A stretch of DNA of 64,000 nt. Origin: Burkholderiaceae bacterium (lineage in GTDB: Bacteria > Pseudomonadota > Gammaproteobacteria > Burkholderiales > Burkholderiaceae_C). The notes under the pieces are model-generated. The model worked only from the letters and a program-made list of their open reading frames with translations. It was not told where the DNA came from and made no database searches. Made by a program: the position numbers and the translations under genes. Of the stretch, positions 26,516-35,616 are shown piece after piece (the stretch's first letter is position 1; each line of letters begins with the position of its first letter). Location of the stretch: assembly GCA_030654805.1 (NCBI GenBank), contig JAURWR010000017.1, forward strand, positions 1 through 64,000. The letters run 5' to 3'.

Positions 26516-27037
26516 TCAGTGCAGGTTCGGGCTCGGCGGTACCGCGTTGAGCACGCTGAATGCGGGTTGTCCGACGCTGCCGGCCTCGACCTCGTCGGCG
26601 GTGGCTTCCCGCACCGCCTGCACTGTCAGATGCAGCCTCAGCGCCAGCCCGGCAAGCGGGTGGTTGCCATCGAGCACCACATGCGTGGGGTACACCTCGG
26701 TGACCGTGTAGACCACGTCTTCAGGCATGTCTGGCGTGACGGCGCCTTCGGGCATGCCCTCGATCTGCATGCCGATCTCGATGCCGTCGGGGAACACCGA
26801 ACGCTCCTCGAAGAACACCAGATCGGCGATGTAGTCACCGAACGCGTGCTCGGGCTCGAGGTGCAGCGAGGCTTCGAAGCCGGTGGACTGATCAAGCAGC
26901 GACGCCTCGACCTGTTCCAGCAGGTCGACACCGCCGTAGAAGAATTCGACCGGTTGCGCGAGTTCGTCGATCAACTGGCCTTGGGCGTCTTCGAGTCGCC
27001 ACGTGAGCGACACGACGCAAGGGGATTGGATTTGCAT
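26516..27037 (-). CDS. FKBP-type peptidyl-prolyl isomerase, SlyD-like
   Basis: 173 residues. SlyD-type architecture: an FKBP domain (VSLTWRLEDAQGQLID...FFYGGVDLLEQVEASLL) interrupted by an insert-in-flap chaperone domain (PEHAFGDYI...VFPDGIEIGMQIEG), then FKBP strands ending VLDGNHPLAGLALRLHL. It catalyses prolyl isomerisation and probably has holdase activity. The His/Cys-rich nickel-binding tail of E. coli SlyD is missing; the C-terminus is short and metal-poor. Divergent from the cupin hydroxylase gene, 77 bp apart. Confidence 0.92.
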   Translation of the reverse strand: MQIQSPCVVSLTWRLEDAQGQLIDELAQPVEFFYGGVDLLEQVEASLLDQSTGFEASLHLEPEHAFGDYIADLVFFEERSVFPDGIEIGMQIEGMPEGAVTPDMPEDVVYTVTEVYPTHVVLDGNHPLAGLALRLHLTVQAVREATADEVEAGSVGQPAFSVLNAVPPSPNLH

Positions 27038-27114
27038 CCGGAAATGATCTCACAGGGCGGCTTCCGCACGACGTCGCCAACAGGCCAGGAAACGACCCGT
27101 GGACAATCCACTGA

Positions 27115-28245
27115 ATGCAAATCGACATCCCCACACCACTGCTCGGCGGGCTGAGTCCGCAGGCGTTCATGCGCCGTCATTGGCAGAAGAAGCCGCTGTT
27201 GATTCGTCAGGCGCTTCCCGAAGGCGTTCCCGAACTCGATCGCGCCGCGCTGTTCGCGCTGGCCGCTACCGACGGCGTCGAATCGCGCCTGATCGAACGG
27301 CGCGGCGCGAACTGGAAGCTGCGCCACGGGCCGTTCACGCGACGCCAGTTGCCGCCACTGACGCGCCCCGACTGGACGCTGCTGGTCCAGGGCGTGGACC
27401 TGCACGCGCACGCAGCCCATCGGTTGATGTCGCGCTTCCGGTTCGCGTCCGACGTGCGCCTCGATGACGTGATGATTTCCTTTGCCACCGACGGAGGTGG
27501 TGTCGGACCGCATTTCGATTCATACGATGTCTTTCTGTTGCAGCTGGCCGGGCGGCGACGCTGGCGCGTGGGCCGCATGACGAACCCGGTGCTGCAGACG
27601 GACGTCCCGCTGAAGATCATCGAGAATTTCGAGTCCGAGCATGAGTGGACGCTCGAAGCCGGCGACATGCTGTATCTGCCGCCACGTTGGGCGCACGATG
27701 GTGTGGCGGAGGGCGACTGCCTGACGGCATCGATCGGCTTTCGTGCTCCCTCGCGAGAGGAGGTGGGGTCGGAAGTCCTGCAGCGCATGCTGGATGGTCT
27801 GGACGATCACGAAGAAGGGCAGCGTTACCGCGATCCTGCGCAGTCCGCCACCCAACATCCTGCTCGCATTCCAGCGCCGTTGGCGGACTTCGCGGCCGAC
27901 GCGGTCCGGCGCATCGTTGACGATCCGCGTTCGCTGGACTGCGCGCTGGGCGAGTGGCTGAGCGAGCCGAAGCCGCAGACGTGGTTCGATCCGGTGGCAG
28001 CATTGCCCGCACGGTGCGCGGTGCTTCTCGATCGGCGCACGCGCATGCTTTATGACGAGCAGCACGTGTTCATCAACGGCGAATCCTTTGTCGCGTCAGG
28101 CCGTGATGCGAAGTTGATGCGTGTTCTGGCCGATGTCCGTGCGCTCGATGCCGCGTCGGTGGCCCGGCTCGGTGACGACGCCTGGGAGCTGTTGCAATCG
28201 TGGGCTTTCCAGGGTTGGCTGCGGGCGGCCGACGTCGACGATTGA
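27115..28245 (+). CDS. Cupin/JmjC 2-oxoglutarate oxygenase, ribosomal protein L16 arginine hydroxylase-like
   Basis: 376 residues, similar in size and pattern to E. coli YcfD/RoxA. The iron triad is His133 and Asp135 (GPHFDSYDVF) and His194 (RWAHDG) in a JmjC-type barrel. The N-terminal segment (GLSPQAFMRRHWQKKPLLIRQAL) and the C-terminal winged-helix-like part fit the ribosomal oxygenase family. The family hydroxylates Arg81 of ribosomal protein L16; activity here is inferred. Starts 77 bp from the divergent SlyD gene. Confidence 0.88.
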   Translation: MQIDIPTPLLGGLSPQAFMRRHWQKKPLLIRQALPEGVPELDRAALFALAATDGVESRLIERRGANWKLRHGPFTRRQLPPLTRPDWTLLVQGVDLHAHAAHRLMSRFRFASDVRLDDVMISFATDGGGVGPHFDSYDVFLLQLAGRRRWRVGRMTNPVLQTDVPLKIIENFESEHEWTLEAGDMLYLPPRWAHDGVAEGDCLTASIGFRAPSREEVGSEVLQRMLDGLDDHEEGQRYRDPAQSATQHPARIPAPLADFAADAVRRIVDDPRSLDCALGEWLSEPKPQTWFDPVAALPARCAVLLDRRTRMLYDEQHVFINGESFVASGRDAKLMRVLADVRALDAASVARLGDDAWELLQSWAFQGWLRAADVDD

Positions 28246-28303
28246 CGGGCCACGTCTGCTTCGGACAGACTCATCCCATGTTCGATGACAGGAACAGCGC
28301 ACC

Positions 28304-28792
28304 ATGAGCACGCCTGCAAGCCGGTTGATTCAGACCCGAACTGAGTTTCAGGATGCCTTGCGACAGGCCTTCTCCGATATCGCGGCGGCCGGACCACGCG
28401 AAATCTGGATGTGCGACGCGGATTTTGCGGACTGGCCGCTCAACGAACCCCAGGTCGTCGACAGTCTTGCGCGGTGGGCGATAGGGCATCGCTCATGCAC
28501 CATCCTGGCGCTCGACTACGAAAGCATTCAGCGTCGCCACCCTCGATGGGTGCAGTGGCGTCGCGAACGCGCCCATGTGGTGCGGTGTCGAATCCCTGAT
28601 GAAGCAGACAAGCTCAATCTGCCCTGTGTGCTGCTCGCCTCCGGCACCGTCTCGCTGCGCCTGATTGACCGCGCGCTGTACCGCGGCAGCGTGTCCACCG
28701 AAATTTCAGACGCAGTACGCGATCGCGACCGCCTTGACGCACTAATGCAACGCTCAGTCGACGCTTTTCCTGCGACCACGCTCGGTTTGTGA
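28304..28792 (+). CDS. Conserved hypothetical protein, possibly PLD-like/DUF7931
   Basis: 162 residues. Contains WMCDADFADWPLNEPQVVDSLARWA, DYESIQRRHPRWVQWRR, and a C-terminal SLRLIDRALYRGSVSTEISD. Strand/helix alternation and length fit a small alpha/beta domain remembered as DUF7931 beside ribosomal hydroxylase genes in betaproteobacteria. No HKD or other catalytic motif is complete, so no function is proposed. It follows the cupin gene by 58 bp on the same strand and is probably cotranscribed. Confidence 0.72.
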   Translation: MSTPASRLIQTRTEFQDALRQAFSDIAAAGPREIWMCDADFADWPLNEPQVVDSLARWAIGHRSCTILALDYESIQRRHPRWVQWRRERAHVVRCRIPDEADKLNLPCVLLASGTVSLRLIDRALYRGSVSTEISDAVRDRDRLDALMQRSVDAFPATTLGL

Positions 28793-28800
28793 TTCGTTTT

Positions 28801-28830
28801 GTGAACGAGTTGTCAGACGCGACATATACT
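28801..28830 (+). promoter_or_regulatory. Possible sigma-70 promoter for the Ala-rich lipoprotein
   Basis: TATACT at 28825-28830 matches the -10 consensus at five of six positions. The -35 is weak (GTGAAC at 28801-28806, 18-bp spacer). It would give an untranslated leader of about 110 nt before the ATG at 28947. A clear terminator after that gene supports a single-gene transcript. Confidence 0.4.
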
Positions 28831-28946
28831 TGCGGGCTGTAGCAAAAGGGTTTTTCCGGCCTTTCGCTCCTGAGTTTTGGGCCGATTGCATCAGCAGTGA
28901 CCCTGGACCCCCTTCATTTATCGACCTTTTTTGATTGAGGATAAAC

Positions 28947-29273
28947 ATGAACAAGACGCTCGTGCTGGCTACTCTGGTTGCTGCTGTCGCTCTCGCCGCT
29001 TGCGGCAAGAAGGAAGAAATGGCATCTCCTGCCATGGAAGCAGCCTCTGCTGCCGCCGCCGCAGCCGCACCTGCCGTGGCTGCTGTTGAAGCCGCCGCCG
29101 CATCCGCAGTCGACACGGCCGCTTCCGCCGCTGCGGACGCCACGACGGGTGCTGCCAACAGCGTGGGCGCCGCAGCCGACGCTGCCAAGGATGCTGCTGG
29201 CGTTGCTGCGGATGCTGCCAAGGACGCGGCCAACAAGGCTGCCGATGCCGCCAAGGACGCGATGAAGAAGTAA
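28947..29273 (+). CDS. Ala/Lys repeat-rich small lipoprotein, LEA-like
   Basis: 108 residues from ATG 28947 with TGAGG upstream. Lipoprotein signal with lipobox AALAAC at about 16-20 and a KKEE-containing N-terminus of the mature part. The remaining about 85 residues are dominated by Ala with Asp/Lys spaced regularly; AADAAKDA recurs three times near the C-terminus, resembling the 11-residue pattern of group 3 LEA proteins and predicting a long amphipathic helix. It is likely outer-membrane anchored, perhaps a structural or stress lipoprotein. Monocistronic: it has its own likely promoter and a strong terminator. Confidence 0.85.
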   Translation: MNKTLVLATLVAAVALAACGKKEEMASPAMEAASAAAAAAAPAVAAVEAAAASAVDTAASAAADATTGAANSVGAAADAAKDAAGVAADAAKDAANKAADAAKDAMKK

Positions 29274-29291
29274 TCGGTTCACACCGATGTG

Positions 29292-29318
29292 AAAAAGCCG
29301 CCTTCGGGCGGCTTTTTT
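29292..29318 (+). terminator. Rho-independent terminator after the Ala-rich lipoprotein
   Basis: GCCGCC (29297-29302), loop TTCG, GGCGGC (29307-29312) and six T residues (29313-29318), preceded by five A residues. The A-run lets it act in both directions, so it may also serve the convergent bamC gene. Confidence 0.93.
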
Positions 29319-29369
29319 GTTTTTCTGGCAGGTCGGTTCTGTGGAGGAACCGCCTGCTCGCAGCCAGCC

Positions 29370-30539
29370 TTACTTCAAATCGTTGAACAGCAGGGCCGCA
29401 ATGCGCGCGGGCGTGTCGCCCTTGTCAGTGCCCGCCTTCTCGGTCAGCACGCTGACCGTGCTGCGCTCACCCTCGCCCTTGACCTGCACGCGGTAGCGAG
29501 CAACCTTGTCGAGATCGGGCTTGTCCTTTCCGAAGCCCAAGAACTTCTTCAGGAAGCCGGGCTCTTCCTTGTTGGTGGCAACTGCTTCCGCATAGCGCAC
29601 GTAATAGATCCCTTGCACGCGGTCCCGGTCTTCCACGGTGAAACCGGTTCGGTCCAGCGCGATGCCCACCCGTCGCCAGGCACGGTCGAATCCCTCGTCG
29701 ACCTCGATCGTGGCGGTCTGCCCCGACACGACACGAGCCCGGGGCGCTTGCGGCGCACCCGTCGCCACCATGGCGTTCGCCTGCTCTTCCTTTGCGCCGA
29801 GTTTCAGCAGCAAGCGACGCAGCATCTCGGCCTCGAGCTCCGGATCGGCCGGTCGGGGCTGCCACACGGTGCTGTCTTTCTGCGGACCGGTGGCCACCTC
29901 GATCATGCCGCGGTGGCTGATGAAGATGTCGCTGCCGTTCGCCGATCGCTCGACACGGGTGCGGTACTTGTCGCGCTCCCCGGTGGAGTAGATCGAATCG
30001 AACACTTTCCCGATCGTGTTGCGGATGAAGTCCTGCGGCAACCTGGCGCGGTTCTCGTTCCACTCGGTTTCCATCACGCCGACATCCGCTTGATCGACAG
30101 TCAGGTTGAAACCGCGTTCCTTCCAGAAAGCCTGCAAGACAGGCCACAGTTGTTCAGCTGTCATCGACGTGACCAACCAGCGATCGCTTCCGTTGCGGTC
30201 GATTCGGAGGTTTTCACCACCTGCCGGAGCAACCGTTGGAACGACGGAGACGCTGGATGGCGCGGACTGATAGGCCGCCGCGCTGATGGCGCCTGAGTCG
30301 TCCTGCCTGTAACGGGATTCGCGCGAAAGCTGGGTCAGGTCGGGTGGTATTTCGAGGCCTGCTGTCGCAGTGGTGGCAGAAGTCTTGTAATCGACCTTGT
30401 CTCCGTGCATCAGACCATCCACGGTCGAACAACCGGCCAGGCCGATCACCAGTGCCGAGCAGGCCAGGCGCTGGGCATTTGAGCCCTGGCGGGCTTGTTG
30501 ATTCGTCCGGGTACGTTTTGAAACTGTCACGTTGTTCAT
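29370..30539 (-). CDS. bamC: Outer membrane protein assembly factor BamC
   Basis: About 389 residues. Lipoprotein subunit of the beta-barrel assembly machine. Lipobox GLAGC is at about residues 33-37. The early region has the conserved unstructured stretch (KVDYKTS...LEIPPDLTQLSRESRY) that binds BamD. Two helix-grip domains follow (RWLVTSMTAEQLWPVLQAFW and DEGFDRAWRRVGIALDRTGF). Start is uncertain: ATG 30539 has GGAG abutting it, while GTG 30530 three codons later has the same GGAG at proper spacing. A basic N-region precedes the signal helix. It lies 109 bp downstream of dapA on the same strand, the classic dapA-bamC order. Confidence 0.93.
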   Translation of the reverse strand: MNNVTVSKRTRTNQQARQGSNAQRLACSALVIGLAGCSTVDGLMHGDKVDYKTSATTATAGLEIPPDLTQLSRESRYRQDDSGAISAAAYQSAPSSVSVVPTVAPAGGENLRIDRNGSDRWLVTSMTAEQLWPVLQAFWKERGFNLTVDQADVGVMETEWNENRARLPQDFIRNTIGKVFDSIYSTGERDKYRTRVERSANGSDIFISHRGMIEVATGPQKDSTVWQPRPADPELEAEMLRRLLLKLGAKEEQANAMVATGAPQAPRARVVSGQTATIEVDEGFDRAWRRVGIALDRTGFTVEDRDRVQGIYYVRYAEAVATNKEEPGFLKKFLGFGKDKPDLDKVARYRVQVKGEGERSTVSVLTEKAGTDKGDTPARIAALLFNDLK

Positions 30540-30648
30540 CTCCGTGGGGCTGGCGGCGGGGGGCATGCCGCGCAGCCCAGTGATCGCTGAAGGCGAGGGA
30601 AGGTCGGTGCCCGGGACGTTGCGTTGCTGATGGTGCATCGACCGTCCG

Positions 30649-31530
30649 TCAGATCAGGCCGGCATCGCGCAGGGCCGTTCCGACGGTGGTCTGGCCCGTT
30701 GCTGTCAATGGCATCAGCGGCAGACGCAGCGTGTTCTTGCAGCGGCCCAGTTGCGCCAGCGCCCACTTGGTCGGTGCCGGGCTGGGTTCGGCGAACAGGT
30801 GCTTGTGCAGCGGCAGCAGCCGCATGTGGATCTCGGTCGCTTCGCGCACCCGACCCTGCATCGCTGCGACGCACAACTCGTGCATCGCGCGCGGCGCGAC
30901 GTTGGCGGTGACGCTGACGTTGCCGTGGCCGCCGAGCAGCATCAACGCGATGGCGGTCGGATCGTCACCCGAGTAGATCGAGAAGCCCGCTGGAGCATGC
31001 TTGATCAGCCACGCAGCGCGCTCGATGTTGCCGGTGGCTTCCTTGACTGCGACGATGCCGGGCAACTGCGCCAGGCGCAGCGTGGTCTCGGGCTGCATGT
31101 CTGCCACCGTGCGGCCCGGCACGTTGTAGAGCACCAGCGGCAGGTCGACCGCTTCGGCGATCGCCTTGAAGTGCTGGTAGATGCCTTCCTGCGACGGCTT
31201 GTTGTAGTACGGCACGACCGACAGCGAGCAATCTGCACCGACCTTCTTGGCGTAGCGAGTCAGCTCGATGGCTTCGCGCGTCGAGTTGCCGCCCGCGCCG
31301 GCCATCACCGGCACCCGCCCGCGCACGTGCTCGACTGCCACACGGATGATTTCGCAGTGTTCTTCCACCGAGACCGTGGGTGATTCACCGGTCGTGCCGA
31401 CGACACCGATGCAATCGGTGCCTTCGGCGATGTGCCAGTCCATCAGGCTGCGCAGCGTGTCGTAATCGACGCTGCCGTCCTCGTGCATCGGCGTGATCAA
31501 CGCGACGATGCTGCCAGTGATCGGTTTCAT
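30649..31530 (-). CDS. dapA: 4-hydroxy-tetrahydrodipicolinate synthase
   Basis: 293 residues. Condenses pyruvate with aspartate semialdehyde, the first committed step to lysine and diaminopimelate. The TIM-barrel signatures are present: [10 protein letters not shown], the catalytic Tyr in VLYNVPGRT, and the Schiff-base Lys in [11 protein letters not shown]. The [14 protein letters not shown] segment is typical. It is the first gene of dapA-bamC on the minus strand; the upstream neighbour is a methyltransferase gene 45 bp away on the same strand. Confidence 0.97.
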   Translation of the reverse strand: MKPITGSIVALITPMHEDGSVDYDTLRSLMDWHIAEGTDCIGVVGTTGESPTVSVEEHCEIIRVAVEHVRGRVPVMAGAGGNSTREAIELTRYAKKVGADCSLSVVPYYNKPSQEGIYQHFKAIAEAVDLPLVLYNVPGRTVADMQPETTLRLAQLPGIVAVKEATGNIERAAWLIKHAPAGFSIYSGDDPTAIALMLLGGHGNVSVTANVAPRAMHELCVAAMQGRVREATEIHMRLLPLHKHLFAEPSPAPTKWALAQLGRCKNTLRLPLMPLTATGQTTVGTALRDAGLI

Positions 31531-31575
31531 GGGAATTCCTTGATAGCCCTTGATTTTAGCGGGCGCGCCCGGTCC

Positions 31576-32169
31576 TCAGGCGCCATGCAGCGGATGACGT
31601 CGCAACCCGGTGTCACCGGCTCCCGGGCGGATGGCGACGATGCGCTGGATGTATCGATCGGGATCACTCGCAAAACCGTCCTCGTAAGCCACGACCCGCA
31701 GCCCGTGCGCTGCCGCCCACTGCAGCAGTTCGCCCGGGCGCAGCAGGAAGTCCGGATTGGAGGGTTTGCCGACGCGGGCGTTCCCTGCTGCGAAGGTTTC
31801 GTAGATCAGCACGCCCGACTCGGCGAGGCTGGCGGCCACCTGAGACAGCAGCGGTCGCCACAGGTAATTGGTGACGACCACGGCATCGAACCGCTCGCCC
31901 GGCAGCGGCCATGGGCCGGCTTCGATGTCGGCCACGCGGATGCGCGCGATGTCCTGCAAGTCCTTCAGCGCGGCCGCATCGCGGTCCACCGCCGTGACTG
32001 CGCAGCCGCGACCGTGGAACCAGCGCGTGTGGCGCCCGCTGCCGCAGGCGATGTCGAGCACCGTGCCCGGGGCCGGCACGAGATGCGACCAGCGTCGCAC
32101 CCAGTCTGAAACGGCGAGGCTGCCGTGGGCGGTGGCCGTGCCGGGCGGGCGGGTCGATGGGTTGCTCAT
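31576..32169 (-). CDS. Class I SAM-dependent methyltransferase
   Basis: 197 residues. The SAM-binding motif I VLDIACGSGRHTRWF is followed by an acidic residue ending the second strand (VTAVDRD) and by FDAVVVTNYLWRPLL, all of the Rossmann methyltransferase type, close to Tehb/UbiE-like small-molecule enzymes. Substrate unknown. It is on the same strand as dapA and divergent from parE, with 132 bp between starts. Confidence 0.88.
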   Translation of the reverse strand: MSNPSTRPPGTATAHGSLAVSDWVRRWSHLVPAPGTVLDIACGSGRHTRWFHGRGCAVTAVDRDAAALKDLQDIARIRVADIEAGPWPLPGERFDAVVVTNYLWRPLLSQVAASLAESGVLIYETFAAGNARVGKPSNPDFLLRPGELLQWAAAHGLRVVAYEDGFASDPDRYIQRIVAIRPGAGDTGLRRHPLHGA

Positions 32170-32301
32170 GCGGGGGAGGTGCGTGATGGGTGGGGTTCAT
32201 GGGGGGCGTCGGAGCGGGTCCGATCGCCTGCGGCGCCACTGTAGTGGATGGGCCTTCGACATCGCCCGATCGACACCCCCCGCTCCCTACAATGCGCCGC
32301 C

Positions 32302-34323
32302 ATGGTCACCCGCCCCCCCACACGTTCGACATCCGTCAGCACCCCGTCCACCGCAGCCAGCTACGGCGAATCCTCAATCCGCGTGCTCAAGGGGCTCGAA
32401 CCCGTCAAGCAGCGACCGGGCATGTACACCCGCACTGACAGCCCGCTGCACATCGTGCAGGAGGTGATCGACAACGCGGCCGACGAGGCCTTGGCGGGCC
32501 ATGGGAAACGCATCGATGTCACGCTGCACACCGACGGTTCGGTGAGCGTGCAGGACGACGGCCGGGGCATCCCGTTCGGCATGCACCCGGAGGAACTGCG
32601 CCCGGTCGTCGAGATCGTCTTCACGCAGCTGCATGCGGGCGGCAAGTTCGACAAGGGATCGGGCGGTGCCTACAGCTTCTCGGGCGGTCTGCACGGCGTC
32701 GGTGTCAGCGTCACGAACGCGCTGTCGAAGCGGCTGGAGGTCACCGTCTTTCGTGAAGGCCAGGTCGCGCAACTCGCCTTTGCCGGCGGCGACGTGTGCG
32801 AGCCGCTGACCCTGCGTAAGTCGGCGCTGTCGGCCTCGTCGGGCGATCGCAAGAGCGGCACCACCGTGCGCGCCTGGCCCGATGCGAAGTACTTCGAGAG
32901 TGTCGATCTGCCGAAGGCCGACCTGACGCACCTGCTGCGCAGCAAGGCGGTGCTGATGCCGGGTGCCAGCGTGTCGCTGACGATCGAGAAAACGGGCGAG
33001 GTGCTCACCTGGCTTTACCAGGGAGGCCTGCGCGACTACCTGATGCAGACGCTGACGGCCGATCCGCTGATCCCGCTGTTCGAGGGCGAGCACCACGCCG
33101 ATGGCTCCGAGTCGGAGAACTTCGCGAAAGGCGAGGGCGCGACCTGGTGCGTCGCCTTCACCGAGGACGGTGCCCCGGTGCGCGAGAGCTATGTGAACCT
33201 GATCCCCACCGTCAACGGCGGCACGCACGAGTCGGGTCTGAAGGACGGTCTGTTCGGCGCGATCAAGAACTTCATCGACCTGCACAGCCTGCTGCCCAAG
33301 GGCGTCAAGCTGATGCCCGACGACGTGTTCTCGCGCGCCAGCTTCGTGCTGAGTGCCAAGGTGCTCGATCCACAGTTCCAGGGGCAGATCAAGGAACGTC
33401 TGAACAGCCGCGATGCGCTGCGGCTGGTGTCGAGTTGCGTCAAGCCGCCGCTCGAGCTGTGGCTGAACCAGCATGTCGAGTACGGGAAGAAGCTCGCCGA
33501 ACTGGTGATCAAGCAGGCGCAGACGCGCCAGCGCGCGAGCCAGAAGGTCGAGAAGCGCAAGGGCTCGGGCGTGGCCGTGCTGCCCGGCAAGCTGACCGAT
33601 TGCGAAAGCCGCGACCTGCTGCACAACGAGCTGTTCCTGGTCGAGGGCGACTCGGCCGGTGGCAGCGCGAAGATGGGCCGCAACAAGGAGACGCAGGCCA
33701 TCCTGCCGCTGCGCGGGAAGGTGCTCAATTCGTGGGAAGTCGAGCGCGATCGCCTGTTCGCCAACAACGAGATCCACGATATCGCGGTGGCGATCGGCGT
33801 CGATCCGCACTCGGCCACCGACACGCCCGACCTGAGCGGCCTGCGCTACGGCAAGGTCTGCATCCTGAGCGACGCCGATGTCGACGGCTCGCACATCCAG
33901 GTGCTGCTGCTGACGCTGTTCTTTCGGCACTTCCCGAAACTGATCGAGACCGGCCACTTGTACATCGCCAAGCCGCCGCTGTTCCGCATCGACGCGCCGG
34001 CGCGCGGCAAGAAGCCGGCTGCGAAGATCTACGCGCTCGACGAAGGCGAACTGACCGCGACGCTCGACCGGCTGCGCAAGGAAGGCTGCCGCGAGACGGC
34101 GTGGAGCATCAGCCGCTTCAAGGGCCTGGGCGAGATGAACGCCGAGCAGCTGTGGGACACCACGCTCAACCCCGAGACTCGTCGGCTGTTGCCGATCGCC
34201 TTCGGTGAGCTGGGCTTCTCCGCCACCGTCGATTCACTGACCAAGCTGATGGGCAAGGGCGAAGCGCAGGCGCGGCGCGACCTGATGGAACTGCATGGTG
34301 ATGAAGTCGATGTCGATGTTTGA
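32302..34323 (+). CDS. parE: DNA topoisomerase IV subunit B
   Basis: 673 residues from ATG 32302. ATPase subunit that, with ParC, decatenates replicated chromosomes. The GHKL ATPase site shows EVIDNAADEALAGH and the GGLHGVGVSVTNALS lid. The TOPRIM domain has EGDSAGGSAKMGRN and the DADVDGSHI metal motif. Length of about 670 and the absence of a long TOPRIM insert separate ParE from proteobacterial GyrB (about 800). parC is the next large gene, but about 2.4 kb of unrelated DNA intervenes. Confidence 0.96.
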   Translation: MVTRPPTRSTSVSTPSTAASYGESSIRVLKGLEPVKQRPGMYTRTDSPLHIVQEVIDNAADEALAGHGKRIDVTLHTDGSVSVQDDGRGIPFGMHPEELRPVVEIVFTQLHAGGKFDKGSGGAYSFSGGLHGVGVSVTNALSKRLEVTVFREGQVAQLAFAGGDVCEPLTLRKSALSASSGDRKSGTTVRAWPDAKYFESVDLPKADLTHLLRSKAVLMPGASVSLTIEKTGEVLTWLYQGGLRDYLMQTLTADPLIPLFEGEHHADGSESENFAKGEGATWCVAFTEDGAPVRESYVNLIPTVNGGTHESGLKDGLFGAIKNFIDLHSLLPKGVKLMPDDVFSRASFVLSAKVLDPQFQGQIKERLNSRDALRLVSSCVKPPLELWLNQHVEYGKKLAELVIKQAQTRQRASQKVEKRKGSGVAVLPGKLTDCESRDLLHNELFLVEGDSAGGSAKMGRNKETQAILPLRGKVLNSWEVERDRLFANNEIHDIAVAIGVDPHSATDTPDLSGLRYGKVCILSDADVDGSHIQVLLLTLFFRHFPKLIETGHLYIAKPPLFRIDAPARGKKPAAKIYALDEGELTATLDRLRKEGCRETAWSISRFKGLGEMNAEQLWDTTLNPETRRLLPIAFGELGFSATVDSLTKLMGKGEAQARRDLMELHGDEVDVDV

Positions 34324-34713
34324 GGACTGAGCCTTCATTCCCTTCAGTTGTCGTGTTGACGCGGGCTGAGATCGGGATGGGTCTGCGCGGCCTGCCGGAG
34401 CCACCGGGCCAGCCCCTCCGCGAATGTCCTCCGGCCGGCTGCCCCGGCCTCCCCCTTTATTTCGCTGCGGGACTGGCCCGGCGGCTCCGGTGGGCGGGGC
34501 GTTGGAGGCGTTCCAGGCAGGTGGGGGCAACAGGCCGCTTTGAGCCCATCGCGGTCGCACGCCGGCGGGTACGTGAAGCCCTTACTGAACGGAAAAGCGA
34601 GGCGAGAATCAAGCCGAGACCTGCCCGCGCGAGACTGCTGCTTTTCAAAGGTGCTCGTTGCCGACAACCGCTTCAACGCGGTTGGCTCGGGACGGGGAAG
34701 TCCCTTCCATTCG
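34324..34713. other. 390-bp intergenic stretch after parE without a recognisable gene
   Basis: Several overlapping open frames on both strands here have no family resemblance and conflict with one another. The first 170 bp are very GC-rich and contain an 18-bp inverted repeat; the rest is less so. No terminator with a T-run was found after parE. It may hold remnants of an inserted element. Confidence 0.5.
34395..34490. repeat. Imperfect inverted repeat, 18-bp arms
   Basis: CCGGAGCCACCGGGCCAG (34395-34412) pairs with CTGGCCCGGCGGCTCCGG (34473-34490), 17 of 18 positions complementary, separated by 60 bp that is itself GC-rich and partly self-complementary. There is no T-tract, so it is not a simple terminator. 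It could be a structured RNA or the end of a mobile repeat. Confidence 0.6.
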
Positions 34714-35286
34714 TCAGGCGTCACATTGGCGCTTTCTCCGGGCACACAAGGCAGCAAGGATCCCGGCAAGAGCGAGCGAAGCTGTGCTGGACTCAGGTAC
34801 AGAGAACACTGCATACACGTCGTACCTCTGACCGAATAGCCCCAGCGGCCTATCGCTTATAGGGCCACCTCCGTAGGCCGATTCCCAGACCCTGTTCCGA
34901 GGTTTGCTTGCGATGTACACCGAGGTTGAGTTGCCAAAGAATAGTTGAGTCGGAACGTACACGTTGTAGCGGAAGACGGGGAACTCAATTGGCGGAGCGA
35001 CAAAGTCACCCAAGGTGGTTACACCGGTTGAACTCAATGCTTCGACCAAGGCAAACGCAGCCTGCAGACCAAGTTCCTCATTTCCCAGAAACGTCGGTGG
35101 GATTGATGCGAATGTGATGTCGTAGGACTGCGTGGTGAAGCTCACGTTGTAGCTCGTGCCACCTACCATTAGCCCTGAAAATCCGACTGGATTCGTAGTT
35201 GTGCCGATGAGGATTGGGGCGGCGAGAGAGGACGCTGTAAGAGTCGCAGACGCAGTTGCAAAGACCATTGATCGCAGAACGCGCAT
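34714..35286 (-). CDS. PEP-CTERM sorting domain protein
   Basis: 190 residues from ATG 35286, with GGGGAG seven bases upstream. A signal peptide (residues 1-23, SATLTASSLAA) is followed by a strand-rich, Phe/Tyr/Val-containing secreted domain with no known motif. The C-terminus has VPESSTASLALAGILAALCARRKRQ-like order: a PEP-type motif (here VPESS, with Ser where Pro is usual), a hydrophobic helix and a basic tail, as recognised by exosortase. No exosortase gene is in the window. Codon use and GC look lower than in neighbours, suggesting acquired DNA. It lies antisense between parE and parC. Confidence 0.78.
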   Translation of the reverse strand: MRVLRSMVFATASATLTASSLAAPILIGTTTNPVGFSGLMVGGTSYNVSFTTQSYDITFASIPPTFLGNEELGLQAAFALVEALSSTGVTTLGDFVAPPIEFPVFRYNVYVPTQLFFGNSTSVYIASKPRNRVWESAYGGGPISDRPLGLFGQRYDVYAVFSVPESSTASLALAGILAALCARRKRQCDA

Positions 35287-35452
35287 GGGATTCTCCCCTT
35301 GGGTAAACGAATGCAAGACAGTAGCCTACGACCATCATGGCCTCGCGGCCATCCCGCATCCATGTGCTCCGCCATGGTCTTGAACCGCCCCGGGTTGTGA
35401 GGATGGCATCCGTGCAGATGTATCCTCAGACCCTTTACTCAAGAGGCTCCAA

Positions 35453-35602
35453 ATGGCACTGGCAAAGAAGAAGCGTGTAGGCAAGAGAACCATTTCTGCC
35501 AAGCAAGTCAGAAAGACGGCAAGCGGCAGAAAGCGCCGCAAGTCCGACGGCACCCAGCCGCGGAAGGTGGTGTTCACAACTTCGACGCCAGCGGCGGCCT
35601 GA
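35453..35602 (+). CDS. Very basic 49-residue protein
   Basis: ATG 35453 has AAGAGG six bases upstream and the frame closes at TGA 35602. It begins MALAKKKRVGKRTISAKQ and contains a KTASGRKRRKS run; about one third of residues are Lys or Arg, with only two acidic-type interruptions and an Ala/Thr-rich tail. It is followed 14 bp later by a perfect 16-bp hairpin. The composition suggests nucleic-acid binding, as in short histone H1-like or ribosome-associated peptides, but no family was recognised. A weak promoter (TTGTGA, 18 bp, TGTATC at 35395-35424) may drive it. Confidence 0.6.
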   Translation: MALAKKKRVGKRTISAKQVRKTASGRKRRKSDGTQPRKVVFTTSTPAAA

Positions 35603-35616
35603 CCACGCTGGCAAGC

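Noticed and set aside
34320-34862. Overlapping frames of 156 and 180 codons after parE
   Set aside because: On opposite strands, without ribosome sites or family resemblance, and overlapping the PEP-CTERM gene.
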